NCBI GenBank assembly: GCA_003162595.1
Contig: PMNJ01000172.1
Coordinates: 1,429 to 6,609, forward strand
Direction: 5' to 3'
Length of the DNA: 5,181 nucleotides
Source: Bacteroidales bacterium
GTDB lineage: Bacteria; Bacteroidota; Bacteroidia; Bacteroidales; VadinHA17
Positions 1 through 5,181 of this stretch are shown here, piece by piece; within the stretch, counting starts at the first letter, position 1; the number at the start of each line of letters is the position of its first letter. The notes beneath the pieces were generated by a model. That model was not told the origin of the DNA and made no database searches. It saw only the letters and a list, made by a program, of their open reading frames with translations. The position numbers and the translations under genes were made by a program.

Positions 1-864
1 GTAACCTCGGCAATAAAATCTTATAAACATCATAAGCTTGAGTTTTTCGGCATAGGGGAAGATAAAGATGAGAAATTCTGGAATATGGTTATCAGACAGG
101 CTCTCATTGCCAAATTTCTTACCAAGGACATTGAGAATTATGGCCTTCTGAAACTGACGGAAAAAGGTATGGAGTTCCTTGAAAATCCAACTTCATTCAT
201 GCTTGCAGAGGATCACGATTATGCTGACACAACAGATGAAGAAAATGCCTTTGGGGCAAGAACAGCTACAGTTGATGAGGAATTATTCAGTATCCTGAAG
301 GATTTGCGTAAAAAGCTGTCGAAACAGAAAGATGTACCCCCATTTGTGATATTTCAGGATCCTTCCCTGGAAGACATGGCTATTCAGTACCCGATAACAA
401 TTGATGAACTTCAGAATATCTCAGGTGTCGGAGCTGGTAAGGCTCAGCGCTATGGAGAAGAATTCATAGATATAATCAAAAAATATGTTGAGGAGAAGGA
501 GATCATCAGACCCCTGGATATGGTGGTCAAATCGGTTGTCAATAAATCGGGAATTAAAGTCTATATTATCCAGAGTATTGATATGAAAAGGCCTCTTGAT
601 GATATTGCCGAAGCGAAAGGACTGGAGATGTCGGAACTTGTATCAGAAATTGAAGCTATCGTAAATTCGGGAACACGCTTAAACCTCGATTATTATATCG
701 ATATGACTATCGATGAGGAGAGGCAGCACGATATCTATTCATATTTCAGGGAAGAAGCTGAATCCGACTCACTTGAGGAGGCTATTAAGGAACTTGGTAA
801 TGAGTTCGAAGAAGAAGAAATCAGGCTTGTAAGGATTAAATTTCTTTCGGAGATGGGGAACTGA
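1..864 (+). CDS. recQ: ATP-dependent DNA helicase RecQ, C-terminal part (5' end outside window)
   Basis: RecQ is a 3'-to-5' DNA helicase acting in recombination and replication-fork repair. The frame is open from base 1 and ends at TGA 862-864, giving 287 visible residues; the helicase motor and zinc-binding region lie upstream of the window. The first ATG in frame (85) is internal: the residues before it, such as 'AIKSYKHHKLEFFG', are typical of the RecQ winged-helix (RQC) domain, which covers about residues 1-75 and includes 'FWNMVIRQALIAKFL'. An HRDC domain follows at about 92-165, with 'DEELFSILKDLRKKLS' and the helix-hairpin-like 'ISGVGAGKAQRYGEEF'. The C-terminal tail, about 170-287, matches the helix-turn-helix extension (HTH_40 type) I recall in Bacteroidota RecQ ('VVKSVVNKSGIKVYIIQSID', 'SGTRLNLDYY', 'EEEIRLVRIKFLSEM'). 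The bacterial family is about 600-730 residues long, so this is roughly 40% of a long-type RecQ. There is no frameshift. It converges on the glycosyltransferase gene. Confidence 0.95.
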   Translation, partial: VTSAIKSYKHHKLEFFGIGEDKDEKFWNMVIRQALIAKFLTKDIENYGLLKLTEKGMEFLENPTSFMLAEDHDYADTTDEENAFGARTATVDEELFSILKDLRKKLSKQKDVPPFVIFQDPSLEDMAIQYPITIDELQNISGVGAGKAQRYGEEFIDIIKKYVEEKEIIRPLDMVVKSVVNKSGIKVYIIQSIDMKRPLDDIAEAKGLEMSELVSEIEAIVNSGTRLNLDYYIDMTIDEERQHDIYSYFREEAESDSLEEAIKELGNEFEEEEIRLVRIKFLSEMGN

Positions 865-950
865 TAATATCATTTCGGATTTGAGTCCCGATAGCTATAT
901 GACACTTCAGAATTCAAGTAACAGATTCCATATCTTTCATTATCGAGTTT

Positions 951-1028
951 CACCCCCTTTCATTTTCCCCCAAGGGGGAAAGGTTTTGATACTCCTTCCC
1001 CCGTGAGGGAAGGCTGGGAAGGGGGTAG
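951..1028. repeat. GC-rich element with nested inverted repeats (REP/MITE-like)
   Basis: Three inverted repeats are nested in about 78 bp. Outer arms ACCCCCTTTC (952-961) and GGAAGGGGGT (1017-1026) can pair over 10 positions, one of them a T-G wobble. Inside are two hairpins: TTTCCCCC/GGGGGAAA (964-971 and 974-981, perfect, 2-base spacer) and CCTTCCC/GGGAAGG (994-1000 and 1007-1013, 6-base loop). A single strand could therefore fold as a three-way junction, although the similar C/G runs allow other pairings. The first hairpin is followed on the plus strand by GGTTTTGAT, a weak T-tract, so it might help end the recQ transcript. It resembles short C5/G5 palindromic repeats I recall scattered between genes in Bacteroidota. 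No transposase is visible, and mobility is inference. Confidence 0.7.
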
Positions 1029-1106
1029 TTGCCTAGAAAAAGAATTCAATGCAACTATTAAAAAATTTTACCATAATTGTTTAGAATTATATATCTATCA
1101 GGATTC

Positions 1107-1135
1107 GATTTCGGATTAATCTTCTATCCGAAATC
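1107..1135 (-). terminator. Hairpin just after the glycosyltransferase stop; possible transcript 3' end
   Basis: GATTTCGGAT (1107-1116) and ATCCGAAATC (1126-1135) form a perfect 10-bp stem with a 9-nt loop. With small bulges the pairing extends outward (GATTC at 1102-1106 against about 1136-1142) and reaches the TGA stop of the glycosyltransferase. Read on the minus strand, the stem starts 5 nt after that stop. No T-run follows, so it is not a classic intrinsic terminator; it could instead protect the 3' end of the mRNA. The position is suggestive, the function is inferred. Confidence 0.35.
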
Positions 1136-1140
1136 CGCAA

Positions 1141-2220
1141 TCATTTGTTCCGGAATATCAGGCAGTAAAATACTACAGAGAGAACATAGAAAGGGTAGAT
1201 TATCTGAGATGGAAGAAACCATTTCATTAGGTTTCTTTTGCCATATCTCCGTGATGTATTCAACAGGATTAAGCAGTCGGGAATTGATTTTAAAATTAAA
1301 ATTGAAAGGAAAACCCAGATTAAGTCCGGATAAATTAACCAGGCGATAAAATACGAAATCTGTAAAGCAACCGCAACAAATGTTGCAATCCCAAGAACGA
1401 TTGTATATCTGTCTTTATAAGTTTTACCTTTTGAAATCCATCTGCTTCTCTGTTTGAGAAACGATCTGTAAGTTGATGTTGAGTTCGTAGTTACCATTGT
1501 GTCTGGCGATTCCATCCATAATATTTTTGCACGGTTTTCTTTTTTCAAACTATGCAATAAGAAAATATCATCACCTGAGTTTACTTCATCATGCAGATTA
1601 TCAGAATGATCAAGATACGCTTCCCTTGTAAAAGCAAGATTTGCACCGTTACACATTGTAGCCTCCCCCGAAATCGCAGAAGCAGCTGTAATTCCCTGAA
1701 GGCTCAAAAACTCCAATTCCTGGAATTTTCTCAAAAACCCGGGTATTGATTCTATCTGAACCGGACAAATAATCATATCAGGTCTGTTAAGTTCATAAAA
1801 TGCTGCAATTATTCTAATCCAGTTCTCTCCCATACTGCAATCGGCATCGGTTGCGAGAACCAGATTACCCTTTGCAGCAGTTATGCCTGTTCTGAGAGCC
1901 TGTTTTTTCCCTTTCCCTTTATTATATAAGGTAAGAAGATTGGTAATCCCGTTAAATCCCTCAGCAATTTCAAAAGTTTTATCTGTGGAATTATCATCAA
2001 CAATTATCACTTCAAATAAGTAATCAGGATAATTCTGGCGGGCAATGCTGTTTAAAAGAGAGGGGAGGTTTTTCTGCTCATTTCTGCATGCAACAACCAC
2101 AGATACAAAAGTTACCGGTTGCGTTGAAGCATTAAAGGTTTTAATTTTAAAAAGACTTCTGTATAATTTAAGAAGGAGAAATAAATAAGGAAGAATCAGT
2201 ATAGCCGGAAGCCAGTGCAT
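1141..2220 (-). CDS. Membrane-anchored family 2 glycosyltransferase
   Basis: A 359-residue GT2 (GT-A fold) enzyme that should transfer a sugar from a nucleotide-sugar donor at the inner membrane. A hydrophobic N-terminal segment (about 3-19) is followed by the catalytic domain: 'VSVVVACRNEQKNLPSLL' (39-56), nucleotide-binding 'VDDNSTD' (D75/D76), the metal-binding DxD as 'TDADC' (D125, D127), acceptor-region 'CNGANLAFTRE' (190-200), catalytic-base region 'SGDD' (215-218) and 'QRSRW' (257-261). The last is the Q(Q/R)xRW signature of processive and related membrane GT2 enzymes. Three further hydrophobic segments follow (about 273-297, 299-320, 336-356). The ATG at 2218-2220 is supported by an AAGGA 7 nt upstream. 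It lies 3 bp after the GNAT gene and is surely co-translated with it. Donor and acceptor cannot be read from sequence; a lipid-linked or cell-envelope glycan is a guess. At 359 residues it is far shorter than cellulose or hyaluronan synthases, so transfer of a single sugar to a lipid is as plausible as polymer synthesis. Confidence 0.92.
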   Translation of the reverse strand: MHWLPAILILPYLFLLLKLYRSLFKIKTFNASTQPVTFVSVVVACRNEQKNLPSLLNSIARQNYPDYLFEVIIVDDNSTDKTFEIAEGFNGITNLLTLYNKGKGKKQALRTGITAAKGNLVLATDADCSMGENWIRIIAAFYELNRPDMIICPVQIESIPGFLRKFQELEFLSLQGITAASAISGEATMCNGANLAFTREAYLDHSDNLHDEVNSGDDIFLLHSLKKENRAKILWMESPDTMVTTNSTSTYRSFLKQRSRWISKGKTYKDRYTIVLGIATFVAVALQISYFIAWLIYPDLIWVFLSILILKSIPDCLILLNTSRRYGKRNLMKWFLPSQIIYPFYVLSVVFYCLIFRNK

Positions 2221-2223
2221 AGT

Positions 2224-2673
2224 TTATTCCTTCATCCATTCGAACATTTTATAATGAAGGCTCTTCATTCCAAGAGCTTCATAGGTATTTTGTGCCACTG
2301 AGTTATTGGTTTCCACATATAGACGCAGCCCTGCAATACTTTCTTTACCTGCCTCATCTTTAATATGCAGGTACATTGACCTGAAAATACCTTTTCTTCT
2401 GAATTCAGGCAAGACGTAAACAGATTGGAACCACCAGATATTACAATTTCTCCAGTCGCTCCATTCGTAAGTGATGAGCAGGGATGCAACAATATTGTCT
2501 TTCTCTTCAGCCACCCAGTACTGTCCCCGGGAGCCATCCTTGAAAACAGCTTTGACCCCTTTATAAATTATTTCCGGGACCAGGGTCATATGTTCAGTTT
2601 CCCAGGCCATTTTCTGCTGGAAGTCAATTATAACTTCGGAGTCTTCGGGTGTAGCTTTACGTATTGTTGTCAT
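2224..2673 (-). CDS. GNAT-family N-acetyltransferase
   Basis: A 149-residue acyl-CoA-dependent N-acetyltransferase, the usual length for a single GNAT domain. It begins with the typical 'IRKATPEDSEVIIDF' (4-18). The core strand and acetyl-CoA pyrophosphate loop (motif A) is 'SVYVLPEFRRKGIFRSMY' (84-101), with R92-R93-K94-G95 fitting R/Q-x-x-G; the position usually held by G or A after it is F97. Motif B is 'LRLYVETNNSVAQNTYEALG' (117-136), with the Asn and Tyr commonly seen near the catalytic site (N123, N124, Y131). The substrate is unknown; GNATs of this type modify small amines, amino sugars or protein N-termini. The start at ATG 2671-2673 is chosen because the conserved N-terminus begins right after it. 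No Shine-Dalgarno precedes it, and a C6/G6 palindrome sits 13 nt upstream. The gene is coupled to the glycosyltransferase downstream, so a shared envelope or metabolite-modifying role is possible but unproven. Confidence 0.92.
   Translation of the reverse strand: MTTIRKATPEDSEVIIDFQQKMAWETEHMTLVPEIIYKGVKAVFKDGSRGQYWVAEEKDNIVASLLITYEWSDWRNCNIWWFQSVYVLPEFRRKGIFRSMYLHIKDEAGKESIAGLRLYVETNNSVAQNTYEALGMKSLHYKMFEWMKE
2228..2232 (-). promoter_or_regulatory. Ribosome-binding site of the glycosyltransferase, inside the GNAT 3' end
   Basis: On the minus strand AAGGA lies 7 nt before the ATG at 2218-2220. It falls in the last Lys-Glu codons of the GNAT gene, whose TAA is at 2224-2226. Ribosomes ending GNAT would sit on this site, so translational coupling is expected. 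It fixes the glycosyltransferase start. The GNAT gene itself has no comparable motif. Confidence 0.65.
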
Positions 2674-2820
2674 AATGTCTTGTTTTGCCCCCCAACCCCC
2701 CTAAAGGGGGGCTAATTCTTTGTATATTAGTATAATTCCTTCTACTTTGAATTTGCTTCTATTTTTCCCTTTTGTCTTTTGTTTTTTGTCTTTCGTCTTT
2801 CGTCTTTCGTCTTTTGCCTT
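2674..2820 (-). other. Spacer between carB and the GNAT gene
   Basis: These 147 bp hold no gene. Reading on the minus strand from carB, there is the heptamer array, then an A+T-rich stretch (2713-2766) and then the GC palindrome (2687-2712). I looked for a Bacteroidota-type promoter (TTTG near -33 and TAnnTTTG near -7) on the minus strand and found no TAnnTTTG. The GC palindrome is not followed by a T-run on the minus strand, so it is a poor intrinsic terminator. The downstream pair may therefore be transcribed from carB. Confidence 0.6.
2687..2712. repeat. C6/G6 palindromic repeat in the GNAT leader
   Basis: The plus strand reads GCCCCCC, AA, CCCCCC, TAAA, GGGGGGC. The G6 run (2706-2711) can pair either with the near C6 (2696-2701, TAAA tetraloop, 6 bp) or with the far GC6 (2687-2693 with 2706-2712, 7 bp, 12-nt loop), so two mutually exclusive hairpins are possible. 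On the minus strand it ends 13 nt before the GNAT ATG and would lie in the 5' leader of any mRNA read from carB. It matches the short C/G-run palindromes I recall between Bacteroidota genes, and shares C5/G5 arms with the element at 951-1028. Function unknown. Confidence 0.7.
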
Positions 2821-2822
2821 TT
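2767..2822. repeat. Tandem 7-bp repeat array abutting the carB stop codon
   Basis: Eight heptamers lie in strict register. On the plus strand they are CCCTTTT, GTCTTTT, GTTTTTT, GTCTTTC three times (2788-2808), GTCTTTT and GCCTTTT. The last unit overlaps two bases of the carB stop (TAA, 2821-2823 on the minus strand). Read with the gene, the array is a purine-only strand apart from C residues, of the type GAAAGAC. Three identical central units with degenerate flanks suggest expansion by slippage. Such AAAGAC arrays are familiar to me from Bacteroidota intergenic DNA; no function is known to me. Confidence 0.85.
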
Positions 2823-5181
2823 ACTTGTATTCGTCCCAGCTCTTGATTTCAAGGTCGTCGATACTCATCTTGCAGAAAGCCAGGATATAGGCACTTGCAA
2901 GCCGTGCATTTGTAATAAGAGGAACATTATAATCCACTGCACTTCTTCTTATAGTATAATCGTTATTAAGTTCTTTATCACTTAGATCTTTAGGGATGTT
3001 TACAACAAGATCAACCTCGCGTGATTTGATAAGGTCTATTGTGTTTGGCGATTTATTCTCATCCGGCCAGTATGCCACATGTGCTTCTACTCCGGCATTT
3101 TTCAGGAATTGCTGTGTGCCTCTCGTTGCATATAGCTTATGTCCCTTTTCGCGAAGAGCTCTTGCGCTGTTAAGAAGTTCAACTTTTGACCGGGCGGGAC
3201 CTGTGGATAGAAGGATACTCTTTTTTGGCACCCTGTACCCGACAGAAAACATGGCTTTGAGTATTGCTTCATAGAAACCTTCTCCAATGCACCCTACTTC
3301 TCCTGTGGATGACATATCAACTCCAAGGACAGGATCGGCTTTGGCAAGACGTGAAAAGCTGAACTGAGGAGCTTTGACTCCGACATAATCAATTTCGAAT
3401 ATTGTTTTTACGGGCTTTTCAGTAGGAAGGCCCAGCATCACTTTTGTTGCAAGTTCAATAAGATTTGTTTTGAGAACTTTGGAAACAAAGGGCATGCTCC
3501 TGCTTGCTCGCAGGTTACATTCAATGACCTTAATATCATTATCCTTTGCCAGGAATTGTATATTGAAAGGTCCTGAGATATTCAGTTCTTTTGATATCTG
3601 ACGTGAGATACGTTTTATTCTCCTTGATGTTTCAAAATATATTTTCTGTGCAGGGAAAACCATTGTTGCATCACCTGAATGAACACCCGCAAACTCTACA
3701 TGCTCGCTGATGGCATAGGCGATCATTTCCCCATCGCGGGCCACCGCATCGATCTCGATCTCCTTTGCATTCTCGATAAACTCAGATACAACCACCGGAT
3801 ATTGTTTTGATACCTGGGATGCAAGTTTAAGGTAATGTGACAATTCATTTTTATTTGAGACTACATTCATAGCAGCTCCTGACAAAACATAAGATGGCCT
3901 TATAAGAACGGGGAATCCTATACGATCGACAAATTCAAAAATATCATCTATTGTGGATAATTCTTTCCAGCGAGGCTGGTCAACCTTCAGAATATCAAGC
4001 ATTGCGGAGAATTTATGCCGGTTCTCCGCCCTGTCTATCGATAAAGGCGAGGTGCCGAGTACCGGCACTTCTTCATTATAAAGCCTCATCGCCAGGTTAT
4101 TTGGTATCTGACCGCCAACTGACACAATAACACCTCCGGGATTTTCAAGTTCAATTATATCGAGAACCCTTTCAAAAGTCAGCTCATCGAAGTAAAGCCG
4201 GTCGCATATATCATAATCTGTACTGACAGTTTCGGGATTATAATTTATCATTATTGACCGGAATCCCTCTTTCTTTATTGTGTCAATTGCATTTACCGAA
4301 CACCAGTCAAATTCAACACTCGATCCGATTCTGTAAGCTCCTGATCCAAGAACAATGACTGATTTTTTATCGTTTTCACATATTATATCATGTTCGGAAC
4401 CACTGTAAGTAAGATACAGATAATTTGTTACAGCCGGATATTCCGCAGCGAGTGTATCTATTTGTTTGATATAAGGGACTATCCCTAAAGTTTTCCGATA
4501 ATTTCTTACCTTCATAAGATCGTCGTTGATCTTATCGGGCCCAGATTTGAATACATGCCTGGCAATCTGGAAATCGCTGAATCCGTTTATCTTGGAATGG
4601 GAGAGGAGATCTGCAGGTATAGATTCCAAAGATTGATACTTACAAAGCTCATTTTTAATGTTTATTATATTCCTTAGCTTGAAAAGGAACCATTTATCAA
4701 TTTTTGTGAGTTCATAGATCCTTTCAACGGGCATCCCTATTTCAAGAGCTTCCGCAATTGAAAAGATCCTCATATCCGTTGGTTCAGAAAGTTCTTTCTC
4801 AATATCCTCAAAGCCAAGATTTCGGTTTCCTGTAAAGCCGTGCATTCCCTGACCGATCATTCTTAATCCTTTCTGGATAACCTCTTCGAAAGTCCTGCCT
4901 ATCGCCATTACTTCACCGACACTCTTCATACTGCTGCCGATAAGATGAGATACTCCCTCGAATTTATTAAGGTCCCACCGTGGTATCTTGCATACTATAT
5001 AATCAAGAGCAGGTTCGAAACAGGCAGTTGTGTTTTTTGTGACGGAGTTTTTAAGTTCATGAAGCCCGTAGCCCATTCCGAGTTTCGCTGCAATAAATGC
5101 CAGCGGATAACCAGTAGCTTTGGAGGCAAGCGCACTTGACCGTGACAAACGGGCATTTACTTCAATAACCCTGTAATCTTC
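2821..5181 (-). CDS. carB: Carbamoyl-phosphate synthase large subunit, CAD/CPS1-like, C-terminal 786 residues (5' end outside window)
   Basis: CarB makes carbamoyl phosphate from bicarbonate, ammonia (from CarA glutaminase) and two ATP, feeding arginine and pyrimidine synthesis. The frame is open to the right edge; a TTG at 5146-5148 is internal because the residues before it ('YRVIEVNAR') complete the first ATP-grasp metal site (E7 and N9 here, equivalent to E299 and N301 of E. coli by my alignment). About 290 residues are missing compared with the usual 1,075 or so. Visible order: end of ATP-grasp 1; oligomerisation region (about 55-260); second pre-ATP-grasp domain starting 'SVIVLGSGAYRIGSSVEFDW' (274-293); second ATP-grasp with Q542, E554, N556 ('IECNLRASRSMPFVSK'); and the C-terminal MGS-like allosteric domain (about 655-786) ending 'IKSWDEYK'. 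There are no frameshifts, and metal-binding residues are intact. The motifs resemble animal CAD/CPS1 more than E. coli CarB. The stop TAA abuts the heptamer array. Confidence 0.97.
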   Translation of the reverse strand, partial: EDYRVIEVNARLSRSSALASKATGYPLAFIAAKLGMGYGLHELKNSVTKNTTACFEPALDYIVCKIPRWDLNKFEGVSHLIGSSMKSVGEVMAIGRTFEEVIQKGLRMIGQGMHGFTGNRNLGFEDIEKELSEPTDMRIFSIAEALEIGMPVERIYELTKIDKWFLFKLRNIINIKNELCKYQSLESIPADLLSHSKINGFSDFQIARHVFKSGPDKINDDLMKVRNYRKTLGIVPYIKQIDTLAAEYPAVTNYLYLTYSGSEHDIICENDKKSVIVLGSGAYRIGSSVEFDWCSVNAIDTIKKEGFRSIMINYNPETVSTDYDICDRLYFDELTFERVLDIIELENPGGVIVSVGGQIPNNLAMRLYNEEVPVLGTSPLSIDRAENRHKFSAMLDILKVDQPRWKELSTIDDIFEFVDRIGFPVLIRPSYVLSGAAMNVVSNKNELSHYLKLASQVSKQYPVVVSEFIENAKEIEIDAVARDGEMIAYAISEHVEFAGVHSGDATMVFPAQKIYFETSRRIKRISRQISKELNISGPFNIQFLAKDNDIKVIECNLRASRSMPFVSKVLKTNLIELATKVMLGLPTEKPVKTIFEIDYVGVKAPQFSFSRLAKADPVLGVDMSSTGEVGCIGEGFYEAILKAMFSVGYRVPKKSILLSTGPARSKVELLNSARALREKGHKLYATRGTQQFLKNAGVEAHVAYWPDENKSPNTIDLIKSREVDLVVNIPKDLSDKELNNDYTIRRSAVDYNVPLITNARLASAYILAFCKMSIDDLEIKSWDEYK

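Larger units (their letters stand above)
865..1140. other. Convergent intergenic region between recQ and the glycosyltransferase gene
   Basis: This 276-bp stretch separates two converging genes and contains no credible coding region. From left to right it holds: a copy of ATTTCGGATT at 872-881, 7 bp after the recQ stop; unremarkable A+T-rich sequence to about 950; the GC-rich inverted-repeat element at 951-1028; a 7-bp inverted repeat TAGTTGC/GCAACTA (1026-1032 and 1051-1057, 18-nt loop) that runs out of that element into A/T tracts; A+T-rich sequence; and a second ATTTCGGATT at 1108-1117 that forms a hairpin with its own inverted copy. An open frame on the plus strand from 1077 to 1349 runs antisense into the glycosyltransferase 3' end and shows no recognisable protein features, so I do not call it. 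Confidence 0.8.

Noticed and set aside
85..864. An independent gene starting at ATG 85
   Set aside because: The frame is open from base 1 and the residues before this Met are conserved RecQ winged-helix sequence, so the gene is only cut by the window edge.
1077..1349. Plus-strand open frame of 90 codons
   Set aside because: It is antisense to the end of the glycosyltransferase, has no recognisable motif, and its start lies in A/T-rich spacer without a ribosome-binding site.
2265..2537. Minus-strand open frame within the GNAT gene in another frame
   Set aside because: It lies wholly inside the GNAT coding sequence, with no family resemblance and no start signal.
2687..2712. Intrinsic terminator for carB, or a G-quadruplex
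   Set aside because: No T-run follows on the carB-sense strand, and there are only two separate G6 runs, paired more easily with the neighbouring C runs than in a four-run quadruplex.
2425..2715. Plus-strand open frame opposite the GNAT gene and its leader
   Set aside because: It is antisense to a well-supported gene and ends inside the GC palindrome; the composition is that of a shadow frame.
2767..2822. CRISPR array
   Set aside because: Units are 7 bp, directly adjacent, with no spacers and no cas genes.
2779..2985. Plus-strand open frame beginning in the heptamer array with a Phe/Val-rich start that mimics a signal peptide
   Set aside because: The hydrophobic start is just translation of the GTCTTTC repeats, and the rest is antisense to carB.
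4052..4068. Inverted repeat GTGCCG/CGGCAC with 5-nt loop as a regulatory hairpin
   Set aside because: It encodes the conserved CarB stretch 'VPVLGTSP'; codon content explains the symmetry.
4945..5139. Plus-strand open frame with two CxxC-like pairs
   Set aside because: It is fully antisense to conserved CarB sequence; the cysteines arise by chance from the opposite strand.
2821..5148. A short CarB starting at TTG 5146-5148
   Set aside because: The preceding codons encode 'EDYRVIEVNAR', the essential first ATP-grasp metal site, so the gene continues beyond the window.

Overview
The window most likely comes from a member of the Bacteroidota, probably a Bacteroidales-like environmental or anaerobic lineage. 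The reasons are the RecQ C-terminus (HRDC domain followed by the helix-turn-helix tail and the 'EEEIRLVRIKFLSEM' ending I associate with Bacteroidota RecQ), A+T-rich DNA with little Shine-Dalgarno signal, and intergenic C5-6/G5-6 palindromes and AAAGAC-type heptamer repeats like those I recall from that phylum. This is inference from remembered sequences, not from a search.

Layout. Positions 1-864 (+) hold the last 287 residues of a RecQ helicase that enters from the left edge. Positions 865-1140 are a convergent intergenic region containing a GC-rich element with nested inverted repeats (about 951-1028) and a hairpin next to the following stop codon. Three minus-strand genes follow, reading right to left: the last 786 residues of carbamoyl-phosphate synthase large subunit (2821-5181, running off the right edge), a GNAT acetyltransferase (2224-2673) and a membrane-anchored family 2 glycosyltransferase (1141-2220). 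The 147 bases between carB and the GNAT gene hold a tandem array of 7-bp units that touches the carB stop codon, and a C6/G6 palindrome just upstream of the GNAT start.

How the genes relate. The GNAT and glycosyltransferase genes are 3 bp apart, and the glycosyltransferase ribosome-binding site lies inside the last GNAT codons, so they are almost certainly one translationally coupled unit. I see no clear promoter for this pair, so it may be read from carB or from an unrecognised promoter. CarB (arginine and pyrimidine supply) and RecQ (DNA repair) are housekeeping genes with no evident functional link to the pair.

Most notable points. The CarB resembles the synthetase of animal CAD/CPS1 more than E. 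coli CarB in every diagnostic motif I can recall, down to a tryptophan in the allosteric domain. The intergenic repeats carry unusual nested structure. I see no CRISPR array, insertion sequence, phage gene, RNA gene or clear new defence system; most of the window is ordinary core-genome sequence.
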